From positions 62,001 through 126,000 of the forward strand of contig NZ_JACHEE010000005.1 in assembly GCF_014207375.1 (NCBI RefSeq): a stretch of DNA of 64,000 nt, written 5' to 3'. Within the stretch, counting starts at the first letter, position 1. Each line of letters begins with the position of its first letter. Source of the DNA: Arthrobacter sp. AZCC_0090. GTDB lineage: Bacteria > Actinomycetota > Actinomycetes > Actinomycetales > Micrococcaceae. Below, one piece after another: positions 1-10,051 of this stretch. The translations under genes and the position numbers were made by a program. The notes below the pieces were generated by a model. The model made no database searches, was not told the DNA's origin, and worked only from the letters and a program-made list of their open reading frames with translations.

Positions 1-394
1 TCTTACCGGTACCGGTCTGGGCGAGGCCCACGACGTCGCGGCCCTCGAGCAGGAGCGGAATGGTTGCCGCCTGGATGGGAGACGGCTTCTCGTAGCCGAC
101 GTCCTGCAGTGCGGCGAGGACGCGGGGGTCGATTCCGAGGTCGACGAAGCGGATACCCTCTTCCTCTTCTTCGGCCTGGGCGGGAGATTCGGCCGGAGCC
201 TCAGCGGGTGCAGCAACCTTGGCAGGTGCTTCAACTTCAACAGGTGCTGCCGGCTCAATGAACTCAGCGGCAGGGGCTTCGGCGATTTCGGGGGTTTCGA
301 CAGTTTCGACGGCGGTCTCTGCTGTTTCGGCAGACTCGGCGGCGGCGAAGGGGTCGTTCAGTGTTTCGGGCATAGGGAAAGTTTCCTCATCCAT
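1..394 (-). CDS. DEAD/DEAH-box ATP-dependent RNA helicase, N-terminal part (cut by window edge)
   Basis: This is the first 131 codons of a helicase whose remainder lies beyond base 1. From the ATG at 394 it opens with about 65 residues of acidic, Ala/Pro/Glu-rich low-complexity sequence. The Q-motif region follows ([19 protein letters not shown], then [19 protein letters not shown]), and the window ends inside Walker A (AQTGTGK). This order is typical of DeaD/CsdA/RhlE-type cold-shock and ribosome-assembly helicases, which unwind structured RNA using ATP. An in-frame ATG at 373 is an alternative start. The DEAD motif and helicase C domain lie outside the window, so the subfamily cannot be fixed. 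Confidence 0.88.
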   Translation of the reverse strand, partial: MDEETFPMPETLNDPFAAAESAETAETAVETVETPEIAEAPAAEFIEPAAPVEVEAPAKVAAPAEAPAESPAQAEEEEEGIRFVDLGIDPRVLAALQDVGYEKPSPIQAATIPLLLEGRDVVGLAQTGTGK

Positions 395-800
395 AGGGGG
401 CCAGTCGGCGCGGCCCGGTTGGGCTTGGCCGCAGTACACGTTGCGGGCAAAAGAACCAGGAGGCTCTGGTGCTCGCAAGAAGTCCGGCGCTGTCGCAATC
501 CCATGGCAGGACTTCCCGCTGCATCTCTTGGCTGCTATCTCAGCAGTCTGTACAGCGTTTTCTTCGCCCGGCTCTCCCTATGAAACTGCCCACACACATT
601 TTGCGGGCCCCAACACTGACCAGTCCTGCCTCAAGAATTGGGCAGGAAAAAGGGATTTCCGGAGTGGGGGATATTTCAATTGTAGGGCACAGACTAGCGT
701 CCTCGTGACACAACTGTCGACGACGGCGGTGAGCTTGCGCACATCGGCGCCCAAGTGCCCCTCAAGTCCGGCTCTCTGGACGGCCGTCCGGAAGCAGCTT
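395..800. other. Gene-free stretch between the helicase and the MOSC gene
   Basis: No convincing ORF is found in these 406 bases. The stretch lies upstream of the helicase gene, which reads leftward, and downstream of the MOSC gene. A TACAAT hexamer on the minus strand at 679-684 could be a -10 box, giving the helicase mRNA a leader of nearly 280 bases. Long structured leaders are known for cold-shock DEAD-box mRNAs, but no good -35 box sits at the right distance, so this is only a hint. Confidence 0.4.
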
Positions 801-1463
801 TCAGGCCTCGACGCCGTTGCGGCGCATGAGTTTTTCGAAGGTGTCGTGGTAGTCGGACTGCAGCAGGACTTCGCCGTCCGCCTCGGCGTCGAGCAGCAGT
901 TGCATGTCCTCCAGGTTGGGGTTGCTGAACCATTGCCCCACAGTGATGCCATGCTTCGGCACAAACAATTTGTGGATGTAGTCCCCGGCCGAAATGGTCC
1001 CGGTCCTCACCACACGCAGGTAGGTGCCGACCCGTCCCGCCTCAGTGAAGCGCTTGACCCACTGCGGTTCATTCATGCGGCGCTGGAAGGTCGCGCAGGG
1101 CACCCTGGGTGAAGTGACTTCAACTTCCACGTCCAGGCCGATTTTCCAGCGTTCGCCGATCACGGCACCGCTGGTCTCGATTCCGGCGACGCGGAGGTTT
1201 TCCCCGAAGATACCGGCAGGCATTTCCCGCTGGAGTTCCTTCGCCCAGTAATCGGCGTCGGCTTGGGAGTAAGCATAGAGCGCCTGGTCCTCGCCGCCGT
1301 GGTGGATCCGGCTGGCTTGGATGTCTCCGTGGATGCCCAGTTTGTGGACCTTCACCGGGCCCTCAACGGGTCGTTTGTCAATGGCCGTCACCCCAACTGA
1401 CCCCTCAAGGTCAGGCAGGAGCTCGTGTACCCGGCAAACAGCAAGCAACGATGCGGTATCCAT
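801..1463 (-). CDS. MOSC domain protein (YiiM type)
   Basis: The 220-residue protein matches a stand-alone MOSC domain. It contains KLGIHGDIQASRIHHGG near the N-terminus, EMPAGIFGENLRV in the middle, and the conserved cysteine in TSPRVPCATFQ. MOSC domains carry sulfur or molybdenum cofactor on that cysteine. Short YiiM-like proteins reduce N-hydroxylated compounds or handle the molybdenum cofactor. The C-terminal extension (GQWFSNPNLEDMQLLLDAEA) fits the actinobacterial YiiM subgroup. The gene is followed after about 400 bases by the helicase and preceded by kdpE on the same strand. The substrate is unknown. Confidence 0.8.
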   Translation of the reverse strand: MDTASLLAVCRVHELLPDLEGSVGVTAIDKRPVEGPVKVHKLGIHGDIQASRIHHGGEDQALYAYSQADADYWAKELQREMPAGIFGENLRVAGIETSGAVIGERWKIGLDVEVEVTSPRVPCATFQRRMNEPQWVKRFTEAGRVGTYLRVVRTGTISAGDYIHKLFVPKHGITVGQWFSNPNLEDMQLLLDAEADGEVLLQSDYHDTFEKLMRRNGVEA

Positions 1464-1484
1464 GGATACAGTCTACGTACGCGG

Positions 1485-2155
<671 letters not shown>

Positions 2156-2159
<4 letters not shown>

Positions 2160-3670
2160 GGCCGCCCTCCTGTCCACAGCGGGAGTGTGACCACCATAGT
2201 CAGCCCGCCTCCCGGAGTCGCCTCCGCCATGAGCGTACCGCCCATGGCTTCAGTGAATCCTTTGGCGACGGCGAGCCCCAGTCCGATTCCGCTGCGTCCG
2301 TCCCTGCTGGAGGCGGAATCATCGAGGCGTTGGAAAGGTTGGAACAACTCCAGTACCCCAGCGGGCGCGATCCCCCGGCCATGATCTGTCACCCGCAGTT
2401 CACTGGCCGGCCGCCCATCCACGGCAATGCCCGCGCCGGCGTGGGCCACCAGCACAACGTCCGAGTCCGGAGCGTATTTCACTGCGTTCTCCACAAGGTT
2501 CGCCACGACGCGTTCCAGCATCCCGGCGTCGGCCTCTATAAACGGAAGGTTGGCCGGAAGCTCGTTGCGGATCCGCTCCCCCGGCACGCCGCGCAAAGCC
2601 TCCGGCAGGATCTGGTGCCAGCCCAGGCCGCGCAGCAGCGGGTTCACGGCATCGGCGGTGATGCGGGACATGTCCAGCAGGTTGTCCACCAAGTGATCGA
2701 GGCGGTCGGCGTAGTCCTCGATGGTGGCCAGCAGTTCACGTTCGTCCTCCGGAGCGAACGTCACGTCCTCCTGGCGCAGGCTGCTGACGGCAAGTTTGAT
2801 GCCCGCCAGCGGAGTGCGGAGATCATGGGAGACGGCGCGAAGGATGGACGTGCGCATTTTGTTGCCCTCCGCCAGGCGCACGTTGTCCTGCCTGCTCTTG
2901 ACCAGCTGCTGCCGCTCCCGCAAGGCCACCACGAAAGCGCCGAACGCGGCGAGCATGCGGCGGTGCTGCTCGGACAGCGGGCCGCCCCGGAGGAGGAGCG
3001 TGTAATTGGGATCGACGACGGCGGCATGGTCAGCGGCCGCATGCGTCACCGGCGGTTGGACTCCGGAACTTGCGAGAACCCGCCAGCCCTGTCCAGTCCA
3101 GCCCTGTCCAGTCCAGCCCGGGCCGGCTGCGTCCGGCGACTCAAAAGTGGACAACAGCGTCACCGCGTCCATGCCGAGGTTGACTCGGACCTTGTCCAAG
3201 AAGGACTCCAGGCTGCCGTCCGAGCGTAGGATGCGCAGGGCCAATTCGCTCAGTGCCTTTGCCTCCGCGCCGGAGTGCGCGGCTTCCTGGGCCCGCCGGG
3301 TAGCCAAGCCCACAGCGAGCGCCACACCGCACGCCACGGCCAGGAAGATGACCAAAGTAAAGAGGGTGGAGGGGTCGGCAATGGACAGGGAACCCACGGG
3401 CTCGGCCGAAAAGTAGTTCAAGAGGGCGCTGCCAAGGACCGCCGCCACCACCGCCGGCCACAATCCCCCGATGGCGGCAACCGCGGCGGCGACGGCCAAC
3501 TGGAGGAGCATGATCATGGCGAAGTTCCGGTAATGCAGCAACGACACCAAGACTTCTATGGTGACTGGAAGCAGCAAGGCCAGGACGAGGCCGGCCACTA
3601 TGCGGCGTCGCCCGATCCCCTCGACTGCCGGTAGCGGCAGTCCTGTTCCATTCACCTCCGCCGCGGCCAT
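2156..3670 (-). CDS. KdpD-like sensor histidine kinase, short form (DUF4118-GAF-HisKA-HATPase)
   Basis: The 504-residue protein begins with three to four membrane helices in the first 125 residues (DUF4118, as in KdpD). A GAF-like region follows, then the HisKA box AVSHDLRTPLAGIK with phospho-His282, then a HATPase with N-box NLVENAVKYAP and G-boxes DHGRGI and GIGLGLA. It corresponds to the C-terminal half of KdpD. The cytoplasmic KdpD and USP domains (about 400 residues in the E. coli protein) are absent, so sensing must rest on the membrane and GAF parts. A 15-base tandem repeat lies in the GAF region. The gene is followed by kdpE with a 4-base overlap. Confidence 0.85.
3083..3119. repeat. 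15-bp tandem repeat inside the kinase gene
   Basis: The unit CCAGCCCTGTCCAGT is present twice plus seven further matching bases. Because the unit is a multiple of three it keeps frame, encoding a duplicated GWTGQ motif near residues 185-196, between two parts of the GAF-like region. Confidence 0.85.
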
Positions 3671-3760
3671 GCCTCAATTCTGGCACGGCGCAGAGGTCAG
3701 CCGCGCGAGAGCGGACACTGCAGGCCGCCCGGGGAGCATGCCCGGCCTTAGGATGCTGGC

Positions 3761-4948
3761 ATGAGCCATTCAACGACGAATACCTCCGATATCCTCGACC
3801 TCGATTCCCTCTTGAACAGCGAGGAGTTGGAGCTTCGCGAGAAGGTGCGTGACTTTGCGGACCAGCGCATCCGGCCAAACATCGCCCGGTGGTACGAGGA
3901 CGCCGTCTTCCCGCGGGAGCTGCCGCCGGAGCTTGGTGAACTCGGTGTCCTTGGCATGCATCTGGAGGGCTACGGCTGTCCGGGCCGTACCGCCGTCGAA
4001 TACGGCCTTGCCGCAATGGAACTCGAGGCTGGGGATTCCGGCATTCGCACCTTCGTGTCCGTCCAAGGTTCGCTCGCGATGACCGCGATCCATCAGTGGG
4101 GCAGCGAAGAGCAAAAGGAACAATGGCTCCCCCGGATGGCTGCCGGCGAACTGATCGGTTGCTTCGCGTTGACGGAGCCGACGGCGGGTTCGGACCCGTC
4201 GTCGATGGCTAGCTTTGCGCGTCGTGACGGCACAGGCAACGACGCCGGCTGGGTGCTGAACGGTTCGAAGCGCTGGATTGGGATGGCATCGATCGCCGAC
4301 GTCATGGTGGTGTGGGCGAACACTGAGGACGGCATCCGTGGCTTCCTGGTTCCGGCGGAAACTCCGGGAGTCACCGTGACTCCCATCAAAGCGAAACTGT
4401 CCATGCGCGCCTCGGTCCAGTGCGATATAGGGTTCGACGCCGTCCGGCTAGGTCCGGAGGCCCTCCTCCCGGGTGCGTTGGGCCTCCGCGGCCCGTTCTC
4501 TTGCCTCAACGAGGCGAGGTACGGCATTGCTTGGGGGGCCATGGGCGCTGCCCGGGACTCCTACGAGGCCGCCCTCGAATATGCCGGAACGCGCATGCAA
4601 TTCGGCAAGCCCTTGGCGAGTTACCAGTTGACCCAGGAAAAACTCGTCAACATGCTCGTGGAAATCCAGAAGGGCACCCTGCTGGCGCTACATCTGGGGC
4701 GGCTCAAGGATGCCGGCAAGCTGCGGCCGGAACAGATCTCAGTGGGCAAACTCAACAACGTGCGGGAGGCCATCAAGATCGCCCGCGAAGCCCGCACCAT
4801 CCTGGGTGGCAACGGCATCACCCTGGACTATCCGCCGCTGCGCCATGCCAACAACCTGGAATCGGTGCGCACCTACGAAGGGACGGACGAGGTACACACC
4901 CTGATCCTGGGCCAGCACATTACGGGGATCCCGGCGTTCCGGGGCTAG
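3761..4948 (+). CDS. Acyl-CoA dehydrogenase, glutaryl-CoA dehydrogenase type
   Basis: The 395-residue protein has the full acyl-CoA dehydrogenase architecture. The FAD and substrate motif is CFALTEPTAGSDPSSM, and the C-terminal catalytic base is Glu373 in TYEGTDEVH. An arginine at position 96 before SVQGSLAM aligns with the arginine that glutaryl-CoA dehydrogenases use to bind the distal carboxylate. It would oxidise glutaryl-CoA or a similar acyl-CoA, passing electrons to ETF. It is transcribed divergently from the kinase gene, with 90 bases between, and has no lysine-degradation neighbours here. Another acyl-CoA substrate remains possible. Confidence 0.8.
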   Translation: MSHSTTNTSDILDLDSLLNSEELELREKVRDFADQRIRPNIARWYEDAVFPRELPPELGELGVLGMHLEGYGCPGRTAVEYGLAAMELEAGDSGIRTFVSVQGSLAMTAIHQWGSEEQKEQWLPRMAAGELIGCFALTEPTAGSDPSSMASFARRDGTGNDAGWVLNGSKRWIGMASIADVMVVWANTEDGIRGFLVPAETPGVTVTPIKAKLSMRASVQCDIGFDAVRLGPEALLPGALGLRGPFSCLNEARYGIAWGAMGAARDSYEAALEYAGTRMQFGKPLASYQLTQEKLVNMLVEIQKGTLLALHLGRLKDAGKLRPEQISVGKLNNVREAIKIAREARTILGGNGITLDYPPLRHANNLESVRTYEGTDEVHTLILGQHITGIPAFRG

Positions 4949-4958
4949 GCTCCGGAGC

Positions 4959-6317
4959 CTAAGCTCCGACCGGGACGGGTTCCTTCTTCCCCGCGTCCTT
5001 GCGGATGGTCGCGCTGATGACTGCGGCCACGGTGCACATCGCGGCGGCGCCGATCCATGCGTAGGTGTAGTGCCCCGTGGCGTCGCGGATGTAACCGGCC
5101 AGGAGCGCGGCAGCCGCGGCCCCGAGCTGGTGCGCGGCGAAGACCCAGCCGAACACCACCGAGCCGTCGGCGCCGAACACCTTGCGGCAGATTGCCGCCG
5201 TCGGGGGCACTGTTGCTACCCAGTCCAGGCCGTAGACCACCACGAACAGGATCATGCTGGGTTCCACAGTGGAGCTCAACAGCACGGGCAGCACCAGTAG
5301 CCCGACCCCGCGGAATTGGTAATACACCGCCAGGAGCACCTTGGGGTTGAAGCGGTCGGTCAACCAACCGGAAGCGATAGTGCCCACGATGTCGAAGACC
5401 CCGACGACGGCCAGCAAACCTGCCGCGGTGGTTTCCGGCATTCCGTGGTCGTGCGCCGAGGGAATGAAGTGGGTGCCGATCAGGCCGTTGGTGGTGGCCC
5501 CGCAGATGGCAAAACCGGCAACCAGGGCCCAGAAAGTGCGCACTTTGCTGGCGCGTTTGAGCACCTGCAAGGCCCGCACGGCGGCGTTGGGCGTCTTGGC
5601 GCCTTCAATACCCTCCGCATCGGCGCCTTCCGCAGCAGGCGCGGCTGCCGCCGTCGTCGGCTCGCCTTCTTCGGCTCCATAAGGCTGGACTCCGACGTCG
5701 GCGGGTGAGTTTTTGAGCCAGCGCAGCACGAGCGGCACGACGGCGAGCGCGCCGGCAGCGATCAGCAGTGAGGCACCGCGCCAGCCGGGGCTCTGTGCAA
5801 GGACCGCGATAAAGGGAAGGAAGACAAGCTGTCCGGCGGCGCTGCCTGCTGTCAAGATGCCGATCACCAGGCCTCTGCTTTTCGAGAACCATGTGTTGGC
5901 GATGGTGGCGGCGAAAACAAGGGCCATGGATCCGGTGCCGAGTCCGATCAGCACACCCCAGGTCAGCAGGATTTGCCAGGACTGGTTCACGAACACCGTC
6001 AGGGCAGAGCCGAGGCCGATCAGGCACAGGGCGATCGCGGTGACGGTCCGGATGCCGAAGCGTTCCATGAGGGCGGCGGCGAACGGCGCAGTGAGCCCGA
6101 ACAACACGAGGTTGATGCTCACGGCGAGAGACAGGACGGTGGTGGACCAGCCGAACTCCTGTTGCAGCGGAACCATGAGCACGCCGGGTGCGGCGCGGAA
6201 TCCCGCGGCGCCCACAAGTGCCAAGAACGCGACGGCGGCCACCATCCACGCGGGGTGAAGGCGGCGCTTCCGCGGTGACTTGCCGGCCGAGAGCTCGGTG
6301 AGATTGGGTGCGGTCAT
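4959..6317 (-). CDS. MFS transporter
   Basis: This 452-residue protein has about 12 hydrophobic segments, a central charged loop (near residues 205-240, rich in Glu/Ala) and a motif-A-like sequence after helix 2 (ALMERFGIRTV). It resembles the oxalate/formate-antiporter and monocarboxylate-like branch of the major facilitator superfamily. Its start codon overlaps the stop of the HxlR-family regulator gene (ATGA), so the two form one operon and the regulator probably controls the transporter. The substrate cannot be read from sequence. Confidence 0.8.
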   Translation of the reverse strand: MTAPNLTELSAGKSPRKRRLHPAWMVAAVAFLALVGAAGFRAAPGVLMVPLQQEFGWSTTVLSLAVSINLVLFGLTAPFAAALMERFGIRTVTAIALCLIGLGSALTVFVNQSWQILLTWGVLIGLGTGSMALVFAATIANTWFSKSRGLVIGILTAGSAAGQLVFLPFIAVLAQSPGWRGASLLIAAGALAVVPLVLRWLKNSPADVGVQPYGAEEGEPTTAAAAPAAEGADAEGIEGAKTPNAAVRALQVLKRASKVRTFWALVAGFAICGATTNGLIGTHFIPSAHDHGMPETTAAGLLAVVGVFDIVGTIASGWLTDRFNPKVLLAVYYQFRGVGLLVLPVLLSSTVEPSMILFVVVYGLDWVATVPPTAAICRKVFGADGSVVFGWVFAAHQLGAAAAALLAGYIRDATGHYTYAWIGAAAMCTVAAVISATIRKDAGKKEPVPVGA

Positions 6318-6838
6318 GCGGTTGGCTCCGATTCGTTCGGGAGGTCAAGTGTTGGCGCCGTGGCCAGGGCGAGCGGCCGTTCCGATCGTGTGAGGCTATG
6401 CCAGCTGGTGTTGGCCGCCGTGAGCCGGGACCCGCAATGGGAGCAGGTATCGGCCGATACCGTCGGCAGTCCGCAACCATTGTGGATGACACGCATATGG
6501 GCGTTATCCGTGGGGGCGTCAAGATGTTTCTCGGACCAGATGATGATGGCGTTCAAAACAGGCAAGGCATCCTCGCCTTTGGTGGTGAGGACGTACTCTT
6601 GGCGAATGCGGGCGCCGTCCCTGTAGGGCCGCTGGGCAAGAAGGCCGGCCTCAAGCAGCCAACCCAGCCGCTTGCTCAGCACGTTGTCGGCCACCCCAAG
6701 GCGCGTCTTGATGGCATCGAATCGCCCGTTGCCGAAGAAGATCTCCCGCAGTACCAGGCTTCCCCACGGGTCGCCGAGGATATCGAGGCCTCGGGCAAGG
6801 CTGCACGTCCGCTCGGACCAATCGGATCGTAAAGGCAT
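6314..6838 (-). CDS. HxlR-family transcriptional regulator
   Basis: The winged helix-turn-helix regulator (174 residues from the ATG at 6838; a TTG at 6865 is an alternative) contains the HxlR signature CSLARGLDILGDPWGSLVLR. This is followed by FDAIKTRLGVADNVLSKRL and the wing EYVLTTKG. The C-terminal part carries a CSHCG motif that may bind a metal or act as a redox switch. HxlR proteins often respond to quinones, aldehydes or other electrophiles. It is the first gene of a two-gene operon with the MFS transporter, suggesting control of efflux. Confidence 0.85.
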   Translation of the reverse strand: MPLRSDWSERTCSLARGLDILGDPWGSLVLREIFFGNGRFDAIKTRLGVADNVLSKRLGWLLEAGLLAQRPYRDGARIRQEYVLTTKGEDALPVLNAIIIWSEKHLDAPTDNAHMRVIHNGCGLPTVSADTCSHCGSRLTAANTSWHSLTRSERPLALATAPTLDLPNESEPTA

Positions 6839-6976
6839 GGCAAGATCGTATCTGGCTTTTCTCAAGAAAGCTAGGACCTGCGGCCGATGAATGGAGATGG
6901 CGGCCTTCCGCTCCTGCCGGGAGGCCGCCGTCGTCTTCCAAGGAGCTACTTGATCGCTGGCGGGATAAGCACGCCG

Positions 6977-7270
6977 TCAGGCGGCGGGTCCTGCTGTCTG
7001 GAAATTGTGGACATCGTAGAAGGTCATCTCCGGCTGCTGAATTCCGAGTTCCGCCGAGATTGGACCGAGTGTGTCCTGGTAGAAGCTGTCTGCCTGTTCG
7101 CGTGTCTGCCACACATCGACAACCCGGGCCCCACCGTCAGTGCCGGACACCCAATGGAACAGCCCGCCCGCGGCCCCCGGTCCGCCAGGGGTGAGTCCAA
7201 GGCGCTCCACGACTTTGTCGTAGTCGTCGAGGTTGTTGCCGGTGAAATCCATGATTACTGCAATGGCCAT
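6977..7270 (-). CDS. Small dimeric alpha-beta barrel protein (antibiotic-biosynthesis monooxygenase-like)
   Basis: The 97-residue protein starts MAIAVIMDF and is preceded by GGAGG at proper spacing, so I reject the longer in-frame start at 7348. The pattern (N-terminal beta strand, GLTPGGPGAAGGLFHWV, then RVVDVWQTREQADSFY) resembles ABM/ferredoxin-like dimeric barrel proteins of unknown substrate. No catalytic residues can be assigned. It stands alone between the HxlR operon and metB. Confidence 0.65.
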   Translation of the reverse strand: MAIAVIMDFTGNNLDDYDKVVERLGLTPGGPGAAGGLFHWVSGTDGGARVVDVWQTREQADSFYQDTLGPISAELGIQQPEMTFYDVHNFQTAGPAA

Positions 7271-7363
7271 AGTGGACCTCCATAGATTGCGGCGGGCGAA
7301 GAACCGTCCGCCAATCGCAACCGTAGACCTGCACCCATAGGGGGTCAACAGATTCGTGGACCT

Positions 7364-8527
7364 TCAGTCGGTGATGTTGCCGATCGCCTGCTCGAGGTCC
7401 GCGATCAGGTCTTCGACGTCCTCGATGCCGCAGGAAAGCCGGATCAGGTTGACCGGCACGGCCAGGTCCGTGCCCTTGACCGAAGCGTGCGTCATTTCCG
7501 AGGGGTAGTTCATGAGGGATTCGATGCCGCCGAGGGACTCGGCCAGCGTGAACACCTGGGTGGACTCGGCCACCTTGCGTGCGGCGGCTTCCCCGCCCTT
7601 GAACTGCACGGAAATCATGCCGCCGAACTTCTTCATCTGCTTGGCCGCGAGCTCGTGGCCAGGGTGGGAAGGCAGGCCCGGGTACAGCACGGCTTCAACT
7701 TCGGGTCGCTCGAGCAACCACTCGGCCACGGCCTGGGCGTTCTCGCTGTGGCGGTCCATGCGCACGCCGAGCGTCTTGAGGCCTCGGGTGGTCAGGAACG
7801 CATCCATGGGGCCGGACACGGCGCCGACGGCGAACTGCACGAAGCCGATCTTCTCGGCCAGCTCGGCGTCCTTGACCACGATGGCGCCGCCTACCACGTC
7901 CGAGTGGCCGCCGATGTACTTGGTGGTCGAGTGGACCACGACGTCGGCACCCAGGGCGAGCGGGGTCTGCAGGTACGGCGACGCGAAGGTGTTGTCGACG
8001 ACAAGGAGGGCACCGGCGTCGTGAGCTACTTTGGCGAGCGCTTCGATATCGGTGATCTTCATCATCGGGTTGGACGGGGTTTCCACCCAAACGATGCGCG
8101 TCTTACTCGCGGCGACGGCCGCTGCGACGGCGTCAAGGTTGGACATGTCCACTGGTGTGTTGCCGATGCCCCACTCACCAAGCACGCGGTTGATGAGCCG
8201 ATAGGTTCCGCCGTAAGCGTCGTTGCCCAGGACGATGTGGTCACCGGGCCGGGCGATTGCACGGATCAGGGAGTCCTCGGCGGCAAGGCCCGAGCTGAAA
8301 CTGAAGGCGTGGGTGCCACCTTCCAGCGCGGCCAGTTGCTCCTGAAGCGCATCGCGGGTGGGGTTGCCGCCGCGGCCGTATTCATAGCCGTCGCGCAGAC
8401 CGCCTATGCCGTTCTGGGCATACGTCGAGCTGAAGTGCAGCGGCGGAACCACGGCGCCGGTGCGCGGTTCGAAGGCCTGGCCGGCATGGACGGCACGCGT
8501 GTTGAATCCTGCTTCGTTTGCAGACAT
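7364..8527 (-). CDS. metB: Cystathionine gamma-synthase/gamma-lyase (PLP-dependent)
   Basis: This 387-residue member of the Cys/Met-metabolism PLP family has SSGLAAEDSLIRAI, VVDNTFASPYLQTPL and the PLP lysine K203 in HSTTKYIGGHSD. Length and motifs match actinobacterial MetB. An AGGAG site precedes the ATG. It lies 14 bases after cbs on the same strand, so the two are co-transcribed. That pairing suggests it may split cystathionine to cysteine (gamma-lyase activity) rather than, or as well as, making it. Sequence alone does not separate the two activities. Confidence 0.88.
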   Translation of the reverse strand: MSANEAGFNTRAVHAGQAFEPRTGAVVPPLHFSSTYAQNGIGGLRDGYEYGRGGNPTRDALQEQLAALEGGTHAFSFSSGLAAEDSLIRAIARPGDHIVLGNDAYGGTYRLINRVLGEWGIGNTPVDMSNLDAVAAAVAASKTRIVWVETPSNPMMKITDIEALAKVAHDAGALLVVDNTFASPYLQTPLALGADVVVHSTTKYIGGHSDVVGGAIVVKDAELAEKIGFVQFAVGAVSGPMDAFLTTRGLKTLGVRMDRHSENAQAVAEWLLERPEVEAVLYPGLPSHPGHELAAKQMKKFGGMISVQFKGGEAAARKVAESTQVFTLAESLGGIESLMNYPSEMTHASVKGTDLAVPVNLIRLSCGIEDVEDLIADLEQAIGNITD

Positions 8528-8541
8528 GTGAACTCCTAGTG

Positions 8542-9927
8542 TCAGTTGCTCAGGTAGGCGAGAAGGTCGTGGCGGGTCAGGATGCCCACGGGAGCTCCGA
8601 CGAACGTCACCATGACGGTGTCGACGTCGGACAGCAGCTCGCGCGCGGCGGAGATGGTTTCGAGTGAGCCGATCACCGGCAGGCGCTCCCCCATGTGCTC
8701 GGAGATCTTGTCGGTCAGTTTCGCCTCGCCACGGAACAGCTTGGTGGTCAAGGTGCGCTCATCGACCGCGCCGAGGACTTCGCCCATGACCACCGGCGGT
8801 TCCTGCGAAAGGACCGGAATGTGCGAGACCCCGAACTCATTCATGATGTTGATGACATCGCGGACGGTCTCGTTGGGGTGGATGTGGACGAGGTCCGGCA
8901 TCTCGCCGGTCTTGGACTTGAGCACCTCACCGACGGAGGCCTCCTCGCCACCAGAGAGGAAGCCGTAGGACCGCATCCACTTGTCGTTGAAGATCTTCGC
9001 CAGATAGCCGCGGCCGGAGTCCGGCAGGATCACGACGACGACGGCTTCCTCGCCGAGGTCTTTGGCCACCTGCAACGCGGCGACCACTGCCATGCCGGAG
9101 GATCCTCCCACCAGAAGGCCTTCCTCGCGGGCCAGGCGACGGGTCATCTCGAAGGAATCGGCATCGCTGACGGCAATGACGTCGTCCGGCACGGTCTTGT
9201 CGTAGTTGGCCGGCCACATGTCTTCGCCGACGCCTTCCACGAAGTACGGCCGCCCGGTGCCGCCGGAGTAGACCGAGCCCGCGGGGTCCGCCCCGATGAC
9301 CTTGACTCGGCCGCCGTCGGACTCCGCCCGGTCGGCAGATACATCCTTGAGGTACCGGCCTGTGCCGGTGATGGTGCCGCCCGTGCCCGCACCGATCACT
9401 ACGTGAGTGATCTTGCCGTCGGTATCACGCCAGATCTCGGGTCCGGTGGTCTCGTAGTGGCTACCGGGGGCGGCGGGGTTGGAGAACTGGTCCGGCTTGT
9501 AGGCTCCGGGGATTTCCGACACGAGCCGGTCGGAGACGCTGTAATAGCTTTGGGGACTGTCCGGGGCCACGGAGGTGGGAGTGACCACGACCTCGGCTCC
9601 GTATGCCTGGAGTACGGCACGCTTGTCCTCGCCCACCTTGTCCGGGACGACGAAAATGCACTTGTATCCCTTTTGCTGGGCCACCAGGGCAAGTCCTACT
9701 CCGGTGTTGCCAGAGGTGGGTTCCACGATGGTTCCGCCCGGCTTGAGCTTTCCGTCCCGCTCCGCCTGCTCAATCATCTTCACTGCGATGCGGTCCTTGA
9801 TGGAGCCGCCGGGGTTCACATATTCGAGCTTCACCAGAACGGTGGCTTTAATGTCCCCGGTCACGTGGTTGAGCTTGATGAGCGGGGTATTGCCAATGAG
9901 GTCCAGAACGGACTGGGCGTACTTCAT
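8542..9927 (-). CDS. cbs: Cystathionine beta-synthase with C-terminal CBS domain pair
   Basis: The 461-residue protein starts MKYAQSVLDLIGNTPLIKL. The catalytic domain has PLP lysine K44 in NPGGSIKDR, the EPTSGNTGVGLA phosphate loop region and GTGGTITGTG. From about residue 335 a Bateman module of two CBS motifs follows (VRDVINIMNEFGVSHIPVL; ISAARELLSDVDTVMVTFV). It condenses serine (or O-acetylserine) with homocysteine. Size agrees with mycobacterial Cbs, and no N-terminal heme domain is present. The much longer in-frame extension to 10095 is rejected because it lacks family similarity. No clear Shine-Dalgarno site precedes the ATG. Confidence 0.9.
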   Translation of the reverse strand: MKYAQSVLDLIGNTPLIKLNHVTGDIKATVLVKLEYVNPGGSIKDRIAVKMIEQAERDGKLKPGGTIVEPTSGNTGVGLALVAQQKGYKCIFVVPDKVGEDKRAVLQAYGAEVVVTPTSVAPDSPQSYYSVSDRLVSEIPGAYKPDQFSNPAAPGSHYETTGPEIWRDTDGKITHVVIGAGTGGTITGTGRYLKDVSADRAESDGGRVKVIGADPAGSVYSGGTGRPYFVEGVGEDMWPANYDKTVPDDVIAVSDADSFEMTRRLAREEGLLVGGSSGMAVVAALQVAKDLGEEAVVVVILPDSGRGYLAKIFNDKWMRSYGFLSGGEEASVGEVLKSKTGEMPDLVHIHPNETVRDVINIMNEFGVSHIPVLSQEPPVVMGEVLGAVDERTLTTKLFRGEAKLTDKISEHMGERLPVIGSLETISAARELLSDVDTVMVTFVGAPVGILTRHDLLAYLSN

Positions 9928-10051
9928 AGGTACCAAGTTACCGCTTGGCAAGGGGTGCTCCGATGCTAGCCGTGCCGGGTCCATGTCTAGCCAAGGGATG
10001 GCCTCACGGGGCAAGCTAGCCGTGACACCCTCCAAGGAAAGGACATGCACC

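Noticed and set aside
3083..3119. Tandem repeat considered as a CRISPR or integration remnant
   Set aside because: It is an in-frame two-copy repeat inside a kinase gene, with no spacers and no cas genes nearby.
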